Assembly: GCF_009911795.1 (NCBI RefSeq)
Contig: NZ_CP047898.1
Span: 1,674,001 to 1,738,000, forward strand
Direction: 5' to 3'
DNA length: 64,000 nt
DNA from: Pseudarthrobacter psychrotolerans
GTDB lineage: Bacteria; Actinomycetota; Actinomycetes; Actinomycetales; Micrococcaceae
The notes beneath the pieces are model-generated. The model saw nothing but the letters and a program-made list of their open reading frames with translations. It searched no databases and was not told where the DNA came from. The translations under genes were made by a program, and so were the position numbers. Below, piece by piece: positions 36,672 through 47,265 of the stretch (positions are counted from its first letter, which is position 1; each line of letters opens with the position of its first letter).

Positions 36672-36743
36672 AGCGGCCTCCTTGGCTCGTCCGGTGAGCT
36701 CGCCCGGCGTTTGGCCGAGGGCGCCCGGCCTGGAGAAAAAGGC

Positions 36744-37796
<1,053 letters not shown>

Positions 37797-37800
<4 letters not shown>

Positions 37801-39173
37801 GCTGTTTCCTTCTGTGGGTCGAGGTCCTTCATGCTGCTGATGTCCTTGGGCGGAGACGGCGCTCCGGCCGGTCCGTGCTCTGTGCCGGCAACCTGATGCT
37901 TTTCGGAAAAGCGGGCGGGGCTGAGCGCCCCCCATCGAGGATCCGTCCGGCCGTCCAGCAGGTCCCGGCAGATCGCCGCCGCCGCCGGAGCAAGCAGCAC
38001 TCCGTGGCGGAAGAACCCGGTGGCAACAATCAGCCCGGCAATGTTCCCCGTGCTGTGCCCGCTGCCGGTCCCGGCGGCCCGGACCGGTACCCTGCCGAGA
38101 AGAGGCGCGTTGTCCGGAGTCGCCGGCCTTGCCCGCGCCGTGCATTCCAGGAGTTCAAGCTCCGAGACGGCCGGCACCAGGACCTGGGCGTCACGCAGCA
38201 ACTGGTAGACGCCGCCGGCCGAGACAGCACCGTCGCCTGTCCCGGCGAGCGCGTCCTCCCGCTGCGTTGCCCCGATCACCACGGTGCCGTCCTGCCGGGG
38301 AACGATGTAGACCGGCACGCCATGGACCATTCCGCGGACCGTCGAGGTCAGGAGCGGGCGCAGGTGCTGCGGAACTGCCAGTCGAAGGATGTCACCGTAG
38401 ACAGGCCGCAGGGGCAGCTGCAGTCCTTCCGGGAGACCATCCAGCGACGCCGCCTGCAATCCGTTCGCCACGATGGTCTCGCGCGCCTGGACGGTTCCAC
38501 CGTGGGCGAGCTTCACGCCGCTGACGCGGCCGTCCTCCCAGAGAAGGGCAGCGGCCCGCTGGTCAACGGCGAATCCCCCGCGGGCACCTGCCACGGCGGT
38601 TCCCGCTCCCGGTTCGTGGACGGCCAGGACTTCCTGGAGGCACGCCACCAGTTTCCGTGGATCCACCTGGTGGTCGGCGGGGATGTCCAGGGCGCAGGAT
38701 ATTGCCGGGCTGAGCAGGGATTCCCTCGTCCTGGCCGCACGGACGGTCAGGGGTTCCACCACCAGGCCGCTGGCCTGCTGCACGGCCCGGAGGTCCATCA
38801 GCGCCCGGCGGTCCGCAGCGTCCGCGCCGATGGCGAGGGTCGGCGTCGTCAGATATCCGGTCTCTCCAGCCCCCGCCAGGGCGAGGTCTGCCGCGAAGGC
38901 AGGCCACAGGCCGGAGGATGCCAGCATCAGCTCCAGGAGGTCTTCCTCCTGGTAATGCAGTTCGCTCACAGGGGCAAGCATGCCGGCGGCTGCCCAGCTG
39001 GCGCCGTTCCCGGGCGCGTCATCGATCAGCACGACGGAACGGCCGGATCGCCGGGCTTCCCAGGCTATGGCGTGGCCGATGACTCCGCCGCCGATGACTG
39101 CCACGTCGGCGTGCAGCACGGCCGCCGGGCTGGCTGATGCAGTCTCAGGTGGGTTGCTTGTTGCGGGGGGCAT
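37797..39173 (-). CDS. thiO: Glycine oxidase ThiO
   Basis: This 458-residue FAD amine oxidase has the GxGxxG fold VIGGGVIGHAIAWEARRSGRSVVLID at about 26-51, GNGASWAAAGMLAPVSE and the C-terminal YIVPRQDGTVVIGATQRED and GFFRHGVLLAPA segments. It oxidises glycine to the imine used by ThiG, the aerobic route of thiazole synthesis. A C-terminal extension of about 40 residues rich in Pro and Lys is beyond the usual family end. The start ATG 39173 lies directly after a TPP riboswitch. Confidence 0.93.
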
Positions 39174-39181
39174 ATGGTTCC

Positions 39182-39280
39182 TTCCCTACGCCGGTACTAG
39201 CCGGATCAGGTCAAGCGGTCGGCTCTGACGCCCTCTCAGCCCGGCCGCTTTGTGACGGCTGCATCGGGCTCCCGCAGTAC
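39182..39280 (-). promoter_or_regulatory. TPP riboswitch (THI element)
   Basis: Read on the minus strand, the sequence contains the conserved core GGCTGAGAGGG..., then CCGCTTGACCTGATCCGG and CTAGTACCGGCGTAGGGA, the hallmarks of the thiamin pyrophosphate aptamer. P1 can form between CTGCG (39273-39277) and CGTAG (39186-39190). The 3' edge runs straight into GGAAGG and the thiO ATG eight bases on, so ligand binding probably hides the ribosome-binding site. It should lower thiO-thiS-thiG expression when thiamin pyrophosphate is plentiful. Confidence 0.95.
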
Positions 39281-39312
39281 TCGCCCAGTTTAGGGGAATT
39301 AGGCTGGTTTCC

Positions 39313-40089
39313 ATGAACGCGCAATCTTTCGCCGCTGCAGGCACGTCCTCCGCCATCTCTTCCGCCCCCGAATCCTTGACGGGAACAGACCCCGCCGACG
39401 GTATAGACACGGGCCTCCCGCACAGCGCCAGGCTGTATCTGTGCACCGACGCGCGCCATGACCGCGGCGACTTTGGCGAGTTTGTGGATGCGGCTTTTGC
39501 CGGCGGCGTCGACATCATCCAGCTCCGCGACAAGGCGATCGAGGCGGCGGAGGAGCTGGAGCTGCTGGCCGTGGTTCAGGCGGCGGCCGAACGCCACGGA
39601 AAGCTGTGGGCTGTCAACGACCGTGCGGATATCGCGATGCTGTCCGGCGCCCCCGTCTTCCACATCGGGCAGAAGGACCTGCCGGTCGCGTCCGCCCGCA
39701 CCCTGCTCGGGGCACCCACGGCGATCGGGCTTTCCACACACACCGCCGAGCAGATTGAAGGTGCCATCCGGCTGTCCGGCGGGCTGACGTCCGAACGCGG
39801 CCTTGACTACTTCTGCGTCGGACCGGTCTGGGCCACTCCCACCAAACCCGGCCGCGCCGCCGTCGGCCTTGACCTGGTGCGGTACGCGGCGGATGCCGTC
39901 CGCGCTGCCGGTGGCACCCAGGCCACTTTCCCCTGGTTTGCCATCGGAGGCATCGATCTCGGCAACGTGGAGCAGGTGGTGGAGGCCGGTGCCGGCAGGA
40001 TTGTTGTGGTGCGTGCCATCACCGAGGCCTCCGATCCCGCAGCAGCGGCGGCGGCGCTCCTGGCGGCCCTGGACGCGGGCGCATCCTGA
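39313..40089 (+). CDS. thiE: Thiamine-phosphate synthase
   Basis: This 258-residue TIM-barrel enzyme joins HMP-pyrophosphate and thiazole phosphate. Motifs are [53 protein letters not shown] and [11 protein letters not shown]. The N-terminal 35 residues are a low-complexity extension. The start is ATG 39313. It is divergent from thiO; the TPP riboswitch is oriented toward thiO, so thiE itself seems not to be under that aptamer. Confidence 0.94.
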   Translation: MNAQSFAAAGTSSAISSAPESLTGTDPADGIDTGLPHSARLYLCTDARHDRGDFGEFVDAAFAGGVDIIQLRDKAIEAAEELELLAVVQAAAERHGKLWAVNDRADIAMLSGAPVFHIGQKDLPVASARTLLGAPTAIGLSTHTAEQIEGAIRLSGGLTSERGLDYFCVGPVWATPTKPGRAAVGLDLVRYAADAVRAAGGTQATFPWFAIGGIDLGNVEQVVEAGAGRIVVVRAITEASDPAAAAAALLAALDAGAS

Positions 40090-40153
40090 GAATCCCCCGC
40101 GTCGCGGATGGCGGGCGTGCACGATCCGTGGAAATCGGGCTAACCTGACTTTC

Positions 40154-41659
40154 GTGTCACATCATCGGTTGGCCCCCAATGTCCACGAGCAGACCAACGA
40201 CCTCGCGGCGGCACTGAGCGCCCTGCGGACCGAGCTGGAACTACCGGGACCCTACCCGGCGGAGGCGGTCCGGGACGCGGAAGCGGCAGTGGCCGCCCAC
40301 GAGTTGCCCGGCGCCGACCTGACGGACGTGGAATTCCTCACCATCGATCCGGCGTCGTCCACTGACCTGGACCAGGCCCTGTTCATCGAGCGCGCGGGCC
40401 CTGGCTACCGGGTGCTTTACGCCATCGCCGACGTGCCGTCCTTTGTCCGCCCCGGCGGCGGACTGGATGCCGAGACCCGGCGCCGCGGCCAGACGTTCTA
40501 CGCCCCGGACGGCCGTATCCCGCTGCACCCGGAGGTCATCAGCGAAGGGGCCGGCAGCCTCCTGGCCGGGCAGCTCTGTTCCGCCTATGTGTGGGAGTTC
40601 GGGCTGGACGACCCCGCGACGGTCTCCACGGTGAGTGTCCGGAGGGCCACCATCCGCAGTCGGGCCAAGCTGAGCTACAGAGGGGTGCAGGCCGAACTCG
40701 ACGCCGGAACCGCCGGTCCTGTCCTGCAGCTCCTGAAGGAAGTGGGCCTCAAACGCGTTGAGCTGGAGCGGCAGCGTGGCGGCGCCAGCCTGAACATGCC
40801 TGAGCAGGAAATCGTGCAACTGCCCGACGGCGGCTACCGGATTGCCGCGGCGCCGCAGCTTCCGGTGGAGGACTGGAACGCCCAGATTTCCCTGATGACT
40901 GGAATGGCGGCGGCAGACGTGATGTTGGCGGGAAAAGTGGGCATCCTGCGCACCATGCCCGCCCCGGACGAGCGCTCCCTGCGTCACTTCCGCCTCCAGA
41001 CCGAGGCCTTGGGCAAGCCGTGGGACGGCAAAATCAGCTACGGCGAATACCTCCGCAGCCTTGATCCGACAGAGCCACGGCAATTGGCCATCCTGCACTC
41101 CGCCGGCATGCTGTTCCGCGGCGCCAGCTACACGGCGTTCGACGGCACCGTGCCGGACCATGCCATCCAGTCCGCCATCGGCGCCGCCTATGCCCACACC
41201 ACAGCACCGCTCCGGCGCCTCATCGACCGCTTTGTCCTGGTCATCTGCGAAGCCCTGAGCAACGGCAAACCGGTACCGGACTGGGCGCGGGAAGCCCTGC
41301 CGTCCCTGCCGGAGATCATGGCCGGATCCGACCAGCTGGCATCGCGGATGGAACGCATGGCGCTGGACACCGTGGAGGCCGCGCTCCTGGTCAACCATGT
41401 GGGCCAGGAATTCGATGCGATCGTGATCTCCGGCTCCAAGCCGCAAAAGGACAACGGAAACGGCAACGGGAAGAACGGCAACGGCGCCAGGAACGGCGCT
41501 GCGAAAAACGGGAACGGTCCCTCGGGGATCATCCAGATCGCCGAACCCGCAGTGACGGCCCGCTGCGCCGGGGACCTGGAATCCGGCACCAAGGTGCGGG
41601 TCCGCCTGATCTCCTCCGATATTGCCGCCCGCGAGGTCCACTTCCAGCTGCTGGCCTGA
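40154..41659 (+). CDS. RNB-domain ribonuclease (RNase II/R family, actinobacterial short form)
   Basis: This 501-residue exoribonuclease-like protein has the RNB catalytic motif IDPASSTDLDQALFIE at about 57-75, with the four aspartate ligands, and GPGYRVLYAIADVPSFVRPGG, SYTAFDGTVPDHAIQSAIGAAYAHTTAPLRRLIDRFV. A Gly/Asn/Lys-rich insert near residue 435-455 precedes a short C-terminal beta segment. The cold-shock domains of full RNase R are missing, as in other actinobacterial members. GTG 40154 (VSHHRLAPNV) is the start; the open frame from 39803 is shadow of thiE. Confidence 0.87.
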   Translation: MSHHRLAPNVHEQTNDLAAALSALRTELELPGPYPAEAVRDAEAAVAAHELPGADLTDVEFLTIDPASSTDLDQALFIERAGPGYRVLYAIADVPSFVRPGGGLDAETRRRGQTFYAPDGRIPLHPEVISEGAGSLLAGQLCSAYVWEFGLDDPATVSTVSVRRATIRSRAKLSYRGVQAELDAGTAGPVLQLLKEVGLKRVELERQRGGASLNMPEQEIVQLPDGGYRIAAAPQLPVEDWNAQISLMTGMAAADVMLAGKVGILRTMPAPDERSLRHFRLQTEALGKPWDGKISYGEYLRSLDPTEPRQLAILHSAGMLFRGASYTAFDGTVPDHAIQSAIGAAYAHTTAPLRRLIDRFVLVICEALSNGKPVPDWAREALPSLPEIMAGSDQLASRMERMALDTVEAALLVNHVGQEFDAIVISGSKPQKDNGNGNGKNGNGARNGAAKNGNGPSGIIQIAEPAVTARCAGDLESGTKVRVRLISSDIAAREVHFQLLA

Positions 41660-41660
41660 A

Positions 41661-41951
41661 CGATCAGGGCCCGGCCTGATCGGCCCAAAGCCGGGATTCC
41701 GGGTCCGTGCGGCTAGACTGAAGAAGTAGATATGGATGCCCGGTCGTTGATTTCCTTGATTTTGAATTCAACAAGCCCGCCCCTACGCGATCTTGAGATG
41801 CACCCGTTGGTCACCAGTGCCAGCATTTTGATAGCCCGCGATCGGCTTCCACTGGATTTGCTTGCGCGCCAGAGCGTGCTCCGGAACGGCCACGTTGGCC
41901 GGCCCGTTGAGCAGGCAGCGCCAATGCCCAAATGAATAAGGAAACTCCCCT
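41661..41951 (+). promoter_or_regulatory. RNB terminator and long 5' leader of the DEAD-box helicase gene
   Basis: CGATCAGG-GCCCGG-CCTGATCG at 41661-41682 is a perfect 8-bp hairpin right after the ribonuclease stop, a likely terminator. TAGACT at 41714-41719 looks like a -10 element, which would give a leader of about 225 bases before GTG 41952. The leader contains the AT-rich palindrome TTGAATTCAA near 41760 and no credible gene. Long leaders are usual for cold-inducible DEAD-box helicase mRNAs; that link is inferred. Confidence 0.4.
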
Positions 41952-43643
41952 GTGAGTGAATTGCATACCCACCAGATCCTGACTGACGACTCGGGCATCG
42001 AGACGATCGAACCCGAAGAAACCATCATCTCGGACGAGAAGCCGCACGAGATCGCGGAGAAATCCTTCGCTGACTACAACGTCCGCGCCGACATCGTGGA
42101 GTCCCTCGCCGACGCCGGGATCACCCACCCCTTCCCCATCCAGGCCATGACCCTGCCGGTGGCGCTTTCGGGCCACGACATCATCGGCCAGGCTAAGACC
42201 GGCACCGGCAAGACCCTCGGCTTCGGCATTCCCGCCCTGCAGCGCGTGGTGGGTCCGGACGACGCCGGCTACGACAAGCTCGCCGTTCCCGGTGCACCGC
42301 AGGCCCTGGTCATCGTGCCCACCCGCGAGCTGGCCGTCCAGGTGGCCAACGATCTCCAGAACGCCTCCCTCAAGCGCAACGCCCGCATCACCACCATCTA
42401 CGGCGGCCGTGCCTACGAGCCCCAGGTGGAGGCCCTGCAGAACGGCGTCGAAGTGGTCGTGGGTACTCCCGGCCGCCTCATCGACCTCTACAAGCAGAAG
42501 CACCTTGTCCTGAAGAACGTCAAGATGGTCATCCTTGACGAGGCCGACGAAATGCTGGACCTCGGCTTCCTGCCGGACGTGGAAACGCTGATCGCCGGGA
42601 CCCCTGCGGTCCGCCAGACGCTGCTGTTCTCCGCCACCATGCCCGGCCCGGTCATCGCCATGGCCCGCCGCTACATGACGCAGCCCACCCACATCCGGGC
42701 CGCTGATCCGGACGACGAAGGCCTGACCAAGCGCGACATCCGCCAGCTCATCTACCGTGCCCACAGCATGGACAAGATCGAAGTTGTGGCCCGCATCCTG
42801 CAGGCCCGCGGCCGCGGCCGGACCATCATCTTCACCAAGACCAAACGCACCGCCGCGAAAGTTGCCGAGGAACTCGTGGACCGTGGCTTCGCCGCCGCCG
42901 CCATCCACGGCGACCTGGGCCAGGGCGCCCGCGAGCAGGCCCTCCGCGCCTTCCGCAACAACAAGGTGGACGTCTTGGTGGCCACCGACGTCGCCGCCCG
43001 CGGCATTGACGTCGACGACGTCACGCACGTCATCAACTACCAGTGCGTTGAAGACGAAAAGATCTACCTGCACCGTGTGGGCCGGACCGGCCGCGCCGGC
43101 AACAAGGGCACCGCCGTGACCTTCGTTGACTGGGACGACATGCCGCGCTGGGGCCTGATCAACAAGGCCCTGGGACTCAGCGTCCCGGAGCCGGTGGAAA
43201 CATACTCCTCCTCGCCGCACCTTTACGAAGAGCTGGATATTCCGGAAGGCACCAAGGGCCGTCTCCCCCGCAACAAGCGCGTGCTGGCCGGCGTCGACGC
43301 CGAGGTCCTTGAGGACCTGGGCGAGACCGGCAAAAAGAACACCCGCCCCAGCGGCGGACGCGATGGCGGACGCGACAGCAACCGTGACGCCGGCCGCTCC
43401 GGTGGGCGCGACAGCAGCCGCCGCACCGGCGAGCCCGGCGGACGCTCCGGTGACCGCCGTCGTCGTACCTCTGATGCGGCGACCGCCGGCACCAGCCCCG
43501 CCCCGGAACCGGCTACGGCTGCTCCGGCCGACGCCGAGGTGGACCCCCGTGCCCGCCGCAGCCGGACCCGCACCCGCCGCCGCAACGGCGAAGTGGTTGC
43601 CGGTGCCGACAACGGCCCGCAGCAGCGCAGCACCGAGGCATAA
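41952..43643 (+). CDS. DEAD/DEAH-box ATP-dependent RNA helicase with basic Arg/Gly-rich tail
   Basis: This 563-residue SF2 RNA helicase has Walker A AKTGTGKT at 81-88, PTRELAVQV, GTPGRLID, DEAD at 196-199, SAT, and the C-terminal ARGIDVDDVTHVINY and HRVGRTGRAG motifs. After residue 455 the tail is a repetitive Arg/Gly/Asp/Ser region (GGRDGGRDSNRD units) likely to bind RNA non-specifically. It probably unwinds structured RNA in ribosome assembly or decay, possibly with the upstream ribonuclease. The start is GTG 41952. Confidence 0.93.
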   Translation: MSELHTHQILTDDSGIETIEPEETIISDEKPHEIAEKSFADYNVRADIVESLADAGITHPFPIQAMTLPVALSGHDIIGQAKTGTGKTLGFGIPALQRVVGPDDAGYDKLAVPGAPQALVIVPTRELAVQVANDLQNASLKRNARITTIYGGRAYEPQVEALQNGVEVVVGTPGRLIDLYKQKHLVLKNVKMVILDEADEMLDLGFLPDVETLIAGTPAVRQTLLFSATMPGPVIAMARRYMTQPTHIRAADPDDEGLTKRDIRQLIYRAHSMDKIEVVARILQARGRGRTIIFTKTKRTAAKVAEELVDRGFAAAAIHGDLGQGAREQALRAFRNNKVDVLVATDVAARGIDVDDVTHVINYQCVEDEKIYLHRVGRTGRAGNKGTAVTFVDWDDMPRWGLINKALGLSVPEPVETYSSSPHLYEELDIPEGTKGRLPRNKRVLAGVDAEVLEDLGETGKKNTRPSGGRDGGRDSNRDAGRSGGRDSSRRTGEPGGRSGDRRRRTSDAATAGTSPAPEPATAAPADAEVDPRARRSRTRTRRRNGEVVAGADNGPQQRSTEA

Positions 43644-43651
43644 CAGCCTCG

Positions 43652-44524
43652 ATGACTGACACCGTCTGGGCGCCGGACGGCAGCAACCTGGTGGTTCACG
43701 CGGACAACGCGGAGTTCCTCCCCTCGCTGCCGGACGGCGCCTTCACCTTGATATACGTTGACCCGCCGTTCAACACCGGCAGGGTCCAGAAGCGCCAGGA
43801 AACGCGGATGGTGCTGAACGCCGACGGCGGCGGCGACCGCGTGGGCTTCAAGGGGCGCTCCTACGACACCATCAAGGGCGCCCTGCACCGGTACGATGAC
43901 GCCTTCAGTGACTACTGGTCATTCCTGGAACCCCGGCTCGTGGAAGCGTGGCGGCTGCTGGCTGACGACGGCACGCTCTACCTCCACCTGGACTACCGCG
44001 AAGTCCACTACGCCAAGGTGATGCTTGACGCGATCTTCGGCCGGGAGTGCTTCCTCAACGAGATCATCTGGGCGTACGACTACGGTGCCCGCGCCAAGTA
44101 CCGCTGGCCCACCAAGCACGACAACATCCTCGTGTATGTCAAGAACCCGGCGAAATACCACTTCGACAACGCCGAGGTGGACCGCGAGCCGTATATGGCG
44201 CCTGGCCTGGTGACACCGGCGAAGCGGGAGCTCGGGAAGCTGCCCACCGACGTGTGGTGGCACACCATCGTCTCCCCCACGGGCAAGGAAAAGACCGGCT
44301 ACCCCACGCAGAAGCCCGAGGGCCTCATCCGCCGTGTGGTGTCGGCGTCAAGCCGGCCCGGTGACTGGTGCCTGGACTTCTTCGCCGGTTCCGGGACGCT
44401 CGGAGCGGTGGCGGCCAAGCTGGACCGGAAGTTCGTGTGCGTGGACCAGAACCAGCCGGCCATCGACGTGATGGCCAAGCGGCTGGGTGCCAAGGCGACG
44501 TTTACGTCATTCCCACCCAAGTGA
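43652..44524 (+). CDS. Solitary beta-class DNA methyltransferase (N6-adenine/N4-cytosine)
   Basis: This 290-residue methyltransferase has catalytic motif IV DPPF at 37-40 before the SAM-binding motif I FAGSGT at 244-249, the beta-class order, and YPTQKPEGLIRRVV (motif X-like). There is no restriction endonuclease, specificity subunit or Vsr gene nearby, so it is an orphan methylase, perhaps a regulatory or housekeeping one. It begins nine bases after the helicase stop and is probably co-transcribed. The target sequence cannot be deduced. Confidence 0.9.
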   Translation: MTDTVWAPDGSNLVVHADNAEFLPSLPDGAFTLIYVDPPFNTGRVQKRQETRMVLNADGGGDRVGFKGRSYDTIKGALHRYDDAFSDYWSFLEPRLVEAWRLLADDGTLYLHLDYREVHYAKVMLDAIFGRECFLNEIIWAYDYGARAKYRWPTKHDNILVYVKNPAKYHFDNAEVDREPYMAPGLVTPAKRELGKLPTDVWWHTIVSPTGKEKTGYPTQKPEGLIRRVVSASSRPGDWCLDFFAGSGTLGAVAAKLDRKFVCVDQNQPAIDVMAKRLGAKATFTSFPPK

Positions 44525-44538
44525 TCGTTGGGGACCCG

Positions 44539-45387
44539 TTAAGGACGGACGACGGCGGTTCCCGTGCCGAGTTCCTCAATGCGTGCCAGCACGTCCGCTG
44601 TGGTCAGGTTTTCTCCGAGCAGGTTCGGCTTTCCGGTTCCGTGGTAATCCGAAGAGCCCGTGATCAGGAGTCCGTGCTTGGCGGCAAGTCCCCGGAGGAA
44701 ATCCCGCCCCTCCTCCGGGTTGTCGCGGTGGTCGATCTCCAGGCCCGCCAGGCCGGCGTCGATCATGTCGCGGTAGGTGCGCTCCCCCACGATCCGGCCG
44801 CGGCCGGACGCGACGGGATGGGCGAACACGGGAACGCCACCTGCGGCACGGACAAGTTCGACGGCGGTGGCCGGGTCGGGTGCGTAGTGCTGGACAAAGT
44901 AGCGCGAATGGGACGTCAGGATGGACGCGAACGCCTCGGAGCGGTCCGAAACCACGCCGGCCGCCACCAGGGCATCAGCGATGTGCGGGCGTCCGAGGGT
45001 GGCCCCGGGAGCCACATGGTGGATGACGTCGTCCCACGTCAGCGGGTAGTCTTCGGCGAGCAAGGTCACCATGCGTTCGGCCCGGGTGAGGCGTGCGTCC
45101 TTGGCCTTGGTGATCTCTTCAAGCAGCCCCGGGTGGGCAGGATCGTGCAGGTAACTCAACAGATGCACGCTGATGCCCTGCCCGGTCCGGCAGGAAACCT
45201 CCATGCCGGGAACCAGCGCTATCCCGTTTTCCAGCGCCGCGAGGGACGCCTCCGCCCAGCCGTCGGTCGAGTCGTGGTCGGTCAGGGCCACGACGTCCAG
45301 GCCCGCCCGGGCAGCCGAAGCCATCACGTCGGAGGGGGTTTCGGTGCCGTCCGAAACATTCGAGTGGGCATGCAGGTCAATCCTCAC
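44539..45387 (-). CDS. PHP-domain phosphoesterase (YciV/RNase AM-like)
   Basis: This 282-residue metal-dependent phosphatase has the four PHP motifs: DLHAHSNVSDG, VALTDHDSTDGW, FAHPVASGRG and ITGSSDYHGTGK, supplying the His/Asp ligands for a trinuclear site. Related proteins hydrolyse 3',5'-nucleoside bisphosphate or trim 5' ends of RNA; no polymerase domain is present. The start is GTG 45387. It is convergent with the methyltransferase gene and divergent from the aminopeptidase. Confidence 0.88.
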   Translation of the reverse strand: MRIDLHAHSNVSDGTETPSDVMASAARAGLDVVALTDHDSTDGWAEASLAALENGIALVPGMEVSCRTGQGISVHLLSYLHDPAHPGLLEEITKAKDARLTRAERMVTLLAEDYPLTWDDVIHHVAPGATLGRPHIADALVAAGVVSDRSEAFASILTSHSRYFVQHYAPDPATAVELVRAAGGVPVFAHPVASGRGRIVGERTYRDMIDAGLAGLEIDHRDNPEEGRDFLRGLAAKHGLLITGSSDYHGTGKPNLLGENLTTADVLARIEELGTGTAVVRP

Positions 45388-45469
45388 TTGCCCAGCCTAG
45401 TTGACCGCGCCCGCGCCGGTATTGGCTCCTTTGTCGCGCGTGCCCTGATGCTGGTGAGACGATGGTGCC

Positions 45470-47068
45470 GTGAACGATGCCGAAAATACCCTGAACTCTG
45501 CCTCCCAGCCCCTCGACGAGCGCGTCAACAACCGCTCGCAGCGGCCCAGTTCCGCTGCCTTCAAGGCCTTTATGGCCGGCAACTGGGCGCCGTCCGAGCA
45601 GCAACCGCCTGCGCTCGACGCCGTGGCCAACTACGCCGCCGCCCGGCGCAAGGCCATCTCGGAGAAGTTCAAAGGTGAGCGCCTGGTCATCCCCGCCGGT
45701 CCGCTGAAGGTCCGCTCCAACGACTGTGACTACCGGTTCCGTCCGCATTCCGGCTTTGCGCATCTCACCGGCCTGGGCCTGGACCACGAGCCGGATGCCG
45801 TCCTCATCCTGGAACCTGCCGGTGAAGGAAAGGGCGACGGCGGCAGTCACCACCGTGCCACGCTGTACTTCCGTCCGCTGGCCGGCCGGGATACAGAACA
45901 GTTCTACGCTGACTCCCGTTCCGGCGAGTTCTGGATCGGTGCACGGCCCACACTGGCCGAGTTCGAAGCGCGCCTGGGCCTGGCCACCGCCCACATCGAG
46001 GGGCTTGAATCCGCGATCACCAAGAACGTGGGCGCCCCCGAGATCGGCGGCATCTCCATACGGCTGGTCCGCAAGGTGGACGAGAACATCGACGCCCTGG
46101 TGGATACTGCCCGGTACAACACTGCCAAGGACCCGGACAACCTGGACCTCGCGGTCCTGGATGCACTGGATGAAAAGCTTTCCGAAGCGCTGTCCGAACT
46201 CCGCCTCCTGAAGGACGAGTGGGAAATCGAACAGATGATGACTGCGGTCGCTGCGACTGTCGAGGGCTTCGTGGAAGTGGTCAAGGCCCTGCCCCGCGCC
46301 CTGACCCATGCCCGCGGCGAGCGCGTTGTCGAAGGCGCGTTCTTTGCCCGTGCCCGCGAGGTAGGCAACGAACTGGGCTACGACACCATCGCCGCCGCCG
46401 GCAACAACGCCACAGTCCTGCACTGGACGCGGAACACCGGCAGGATCAACGCCGGCGAACTGCTCCTGTTGGATGCCGGCGTTGAAGCGGACTCGCTCTA
46501 CACCGCAGATGTCACCCGGACACTGCCGGTCAACGGCACGTTCACCGCAGTCCAGCGCAAGGTCTACGAGGCAGTCCTGGATGCTGCCGACGCCGGATTC
46601 GCCGCTGCCCGGCCAGGCGCCAGGTTCCGTGACATCCACACCGCCGCCACCACCGTGTTGGCGGAACGCCTCGCCGAGTGGGGGCTGCTCCCTGTCAGTG
46701 TCGAGGAAGCCGTCAGCCCGGAAGGCCAGCAGCACCGCCGCTGGATGCCGCATGGCACCAGCCACCACCTCGGCCTCGACGTCCACGACTGCGCCCAGGC
46801 AAAACGCGAACTGTACCTCGACGGCATCCTCACGGAGGGCATGGTCTTCACCATCGAACCCGGCCTGTATTTCAAGAACGAGGACCTGGCCATCCCGGCT
46901 GAGTACCGCGGCATTGGCGTGCGGATCGAAGACGACATCCTGATGACGGCCGATGGTCCGGTAAACCTCAGTGCTGCACTGCCCCGCAAGGCCGACGACG
47001 TCCAGTCCTGGATGGCAGGCATCTACCAGGAGCTGGACGGTGGTTTGGCAAGCGGAGACATCGGCTAG
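45470..47068 (+). CDS. Aminopeptidase P family protein (Xaa-Pro aminopeptidase)
   Basis: This 532-residue M24 metallopeptidase of the AMPP type has an N-terminal domain with FRPHSGFAHLTGLGLDHEPDAVL. The pita-bread catalytic domain has ligands in LLDAGVEADSLYTADVTRTLPVNG (two Asp), MPHGTSHHLGLDVHD (His), FTIEPGLYF (Glu) and IGVRIEDDIL (Glu). It removes N-terminal residues preceding proline, probably with two Mn ions in the cytosol. The start is GTG 45470. It is followed by a 10-bp hairpin at 47080-47107. Confidence 0.92.
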   Translation: MNDAENTLNSASQPLDERVNNRSQRPSSAAFKAFMAGNWAPSEQQPPALDAVANYAAARRKAISEKFKGERLVIPAGPLKVRSNDCDYRFRPHSGFAHLTGLGLDHEPDAVLILEPAGEGKGDGGSHHRATLYFRPLAGRDTEQFYADSRSGEFWIGARPTLAEFEARLGLATAHIEGLESAITKNVGAPEIGGISIRLVRKVDENIDALVDTARYNTAKDPDNLDLAVLDALDEKLSEALSELRLLKDEWEIEQMMTAVAATVEGFVEVVKALPRALTHARGERVVEGAFFARAREVGNELGYDTIAAAGNNATVLHWTRNTGRINAGELLLLDAGVEADSLYTADVTRTLPVNGTFTAVQRKVYEAVLDAADAGFAAARPGARFRDIHTAATTVLAERLAEWGLLPVSVEEAVSPEGQQHRRWMPHGTSHHLGLDVHDCAQAKRELYLDGILTEGMVFTIEPGLYFKNEDLAIPAEYRGIGVRIEDDILMTADGPVNLSAALPRKADDVQSWMAGIYQELDGGLASGDIG

Positions 47069-47079
47069 AGGTGTAACGA

Positions 47080-47107
47080 CCAGCGCATCTCCGCAGGGAT
47101 GCGCTGG
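47080..47107 (+). terminator. Hairpin after aminopeptidase gene
   Basis: CCAGCGCATC (47080-47089) pairs with GATGCGCTGG (47098-47107) around an 8-base loop. There is no T-run. It is placed just after the aminopeptidase stop and before the sugar-transport promoter region. Confidence 0.65.
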
Positions 47108-47145
47108 ACGACCATACTCCTTGGTGAAGCTCTCATAACGGTTGT

Positions 47146-47161
47146 TGGCAATCGCTTGCCA
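47146..47161. promoter_or_regulatory. LacI-family operator-like palindrome upstream of sugar ABC operon
   Basis: TGGCAATCGCTTGCCA is a 16-base near-perfect palindrome with a central CG, the typical form of LacI/GalR-family operators. It lies 104 bases before the binding-protein ATG. A TAGACT at 47207-47212 may be the -10 and is flanked by AGACT/AGTCT. No LacI-type regulator gene is in the window. Confidence 0.6.
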
Positions 47162-47265
47162 TAAATTGGCCTTCGTGAATACGCTGGCCGCGGAGACACA
47201 AAATCGTAGACTGAAGTTTAGTCTCGGGTCTCTGCCGCAATGTATGTCTTCAAAGGAGAAGCCTC

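Noticed and set aside
39803..40153. N-terminal extension of the RNB ribonuclease frame
   Set aside because: It is the out-of-frame shadow of thiE; family similarity starts at GTG 40154.
41732..41935. 67-residue gene in the DEAD-box leader
   Set aside because: No family features or clear ribosome-binding site; the region fits a long untranslated leader better.
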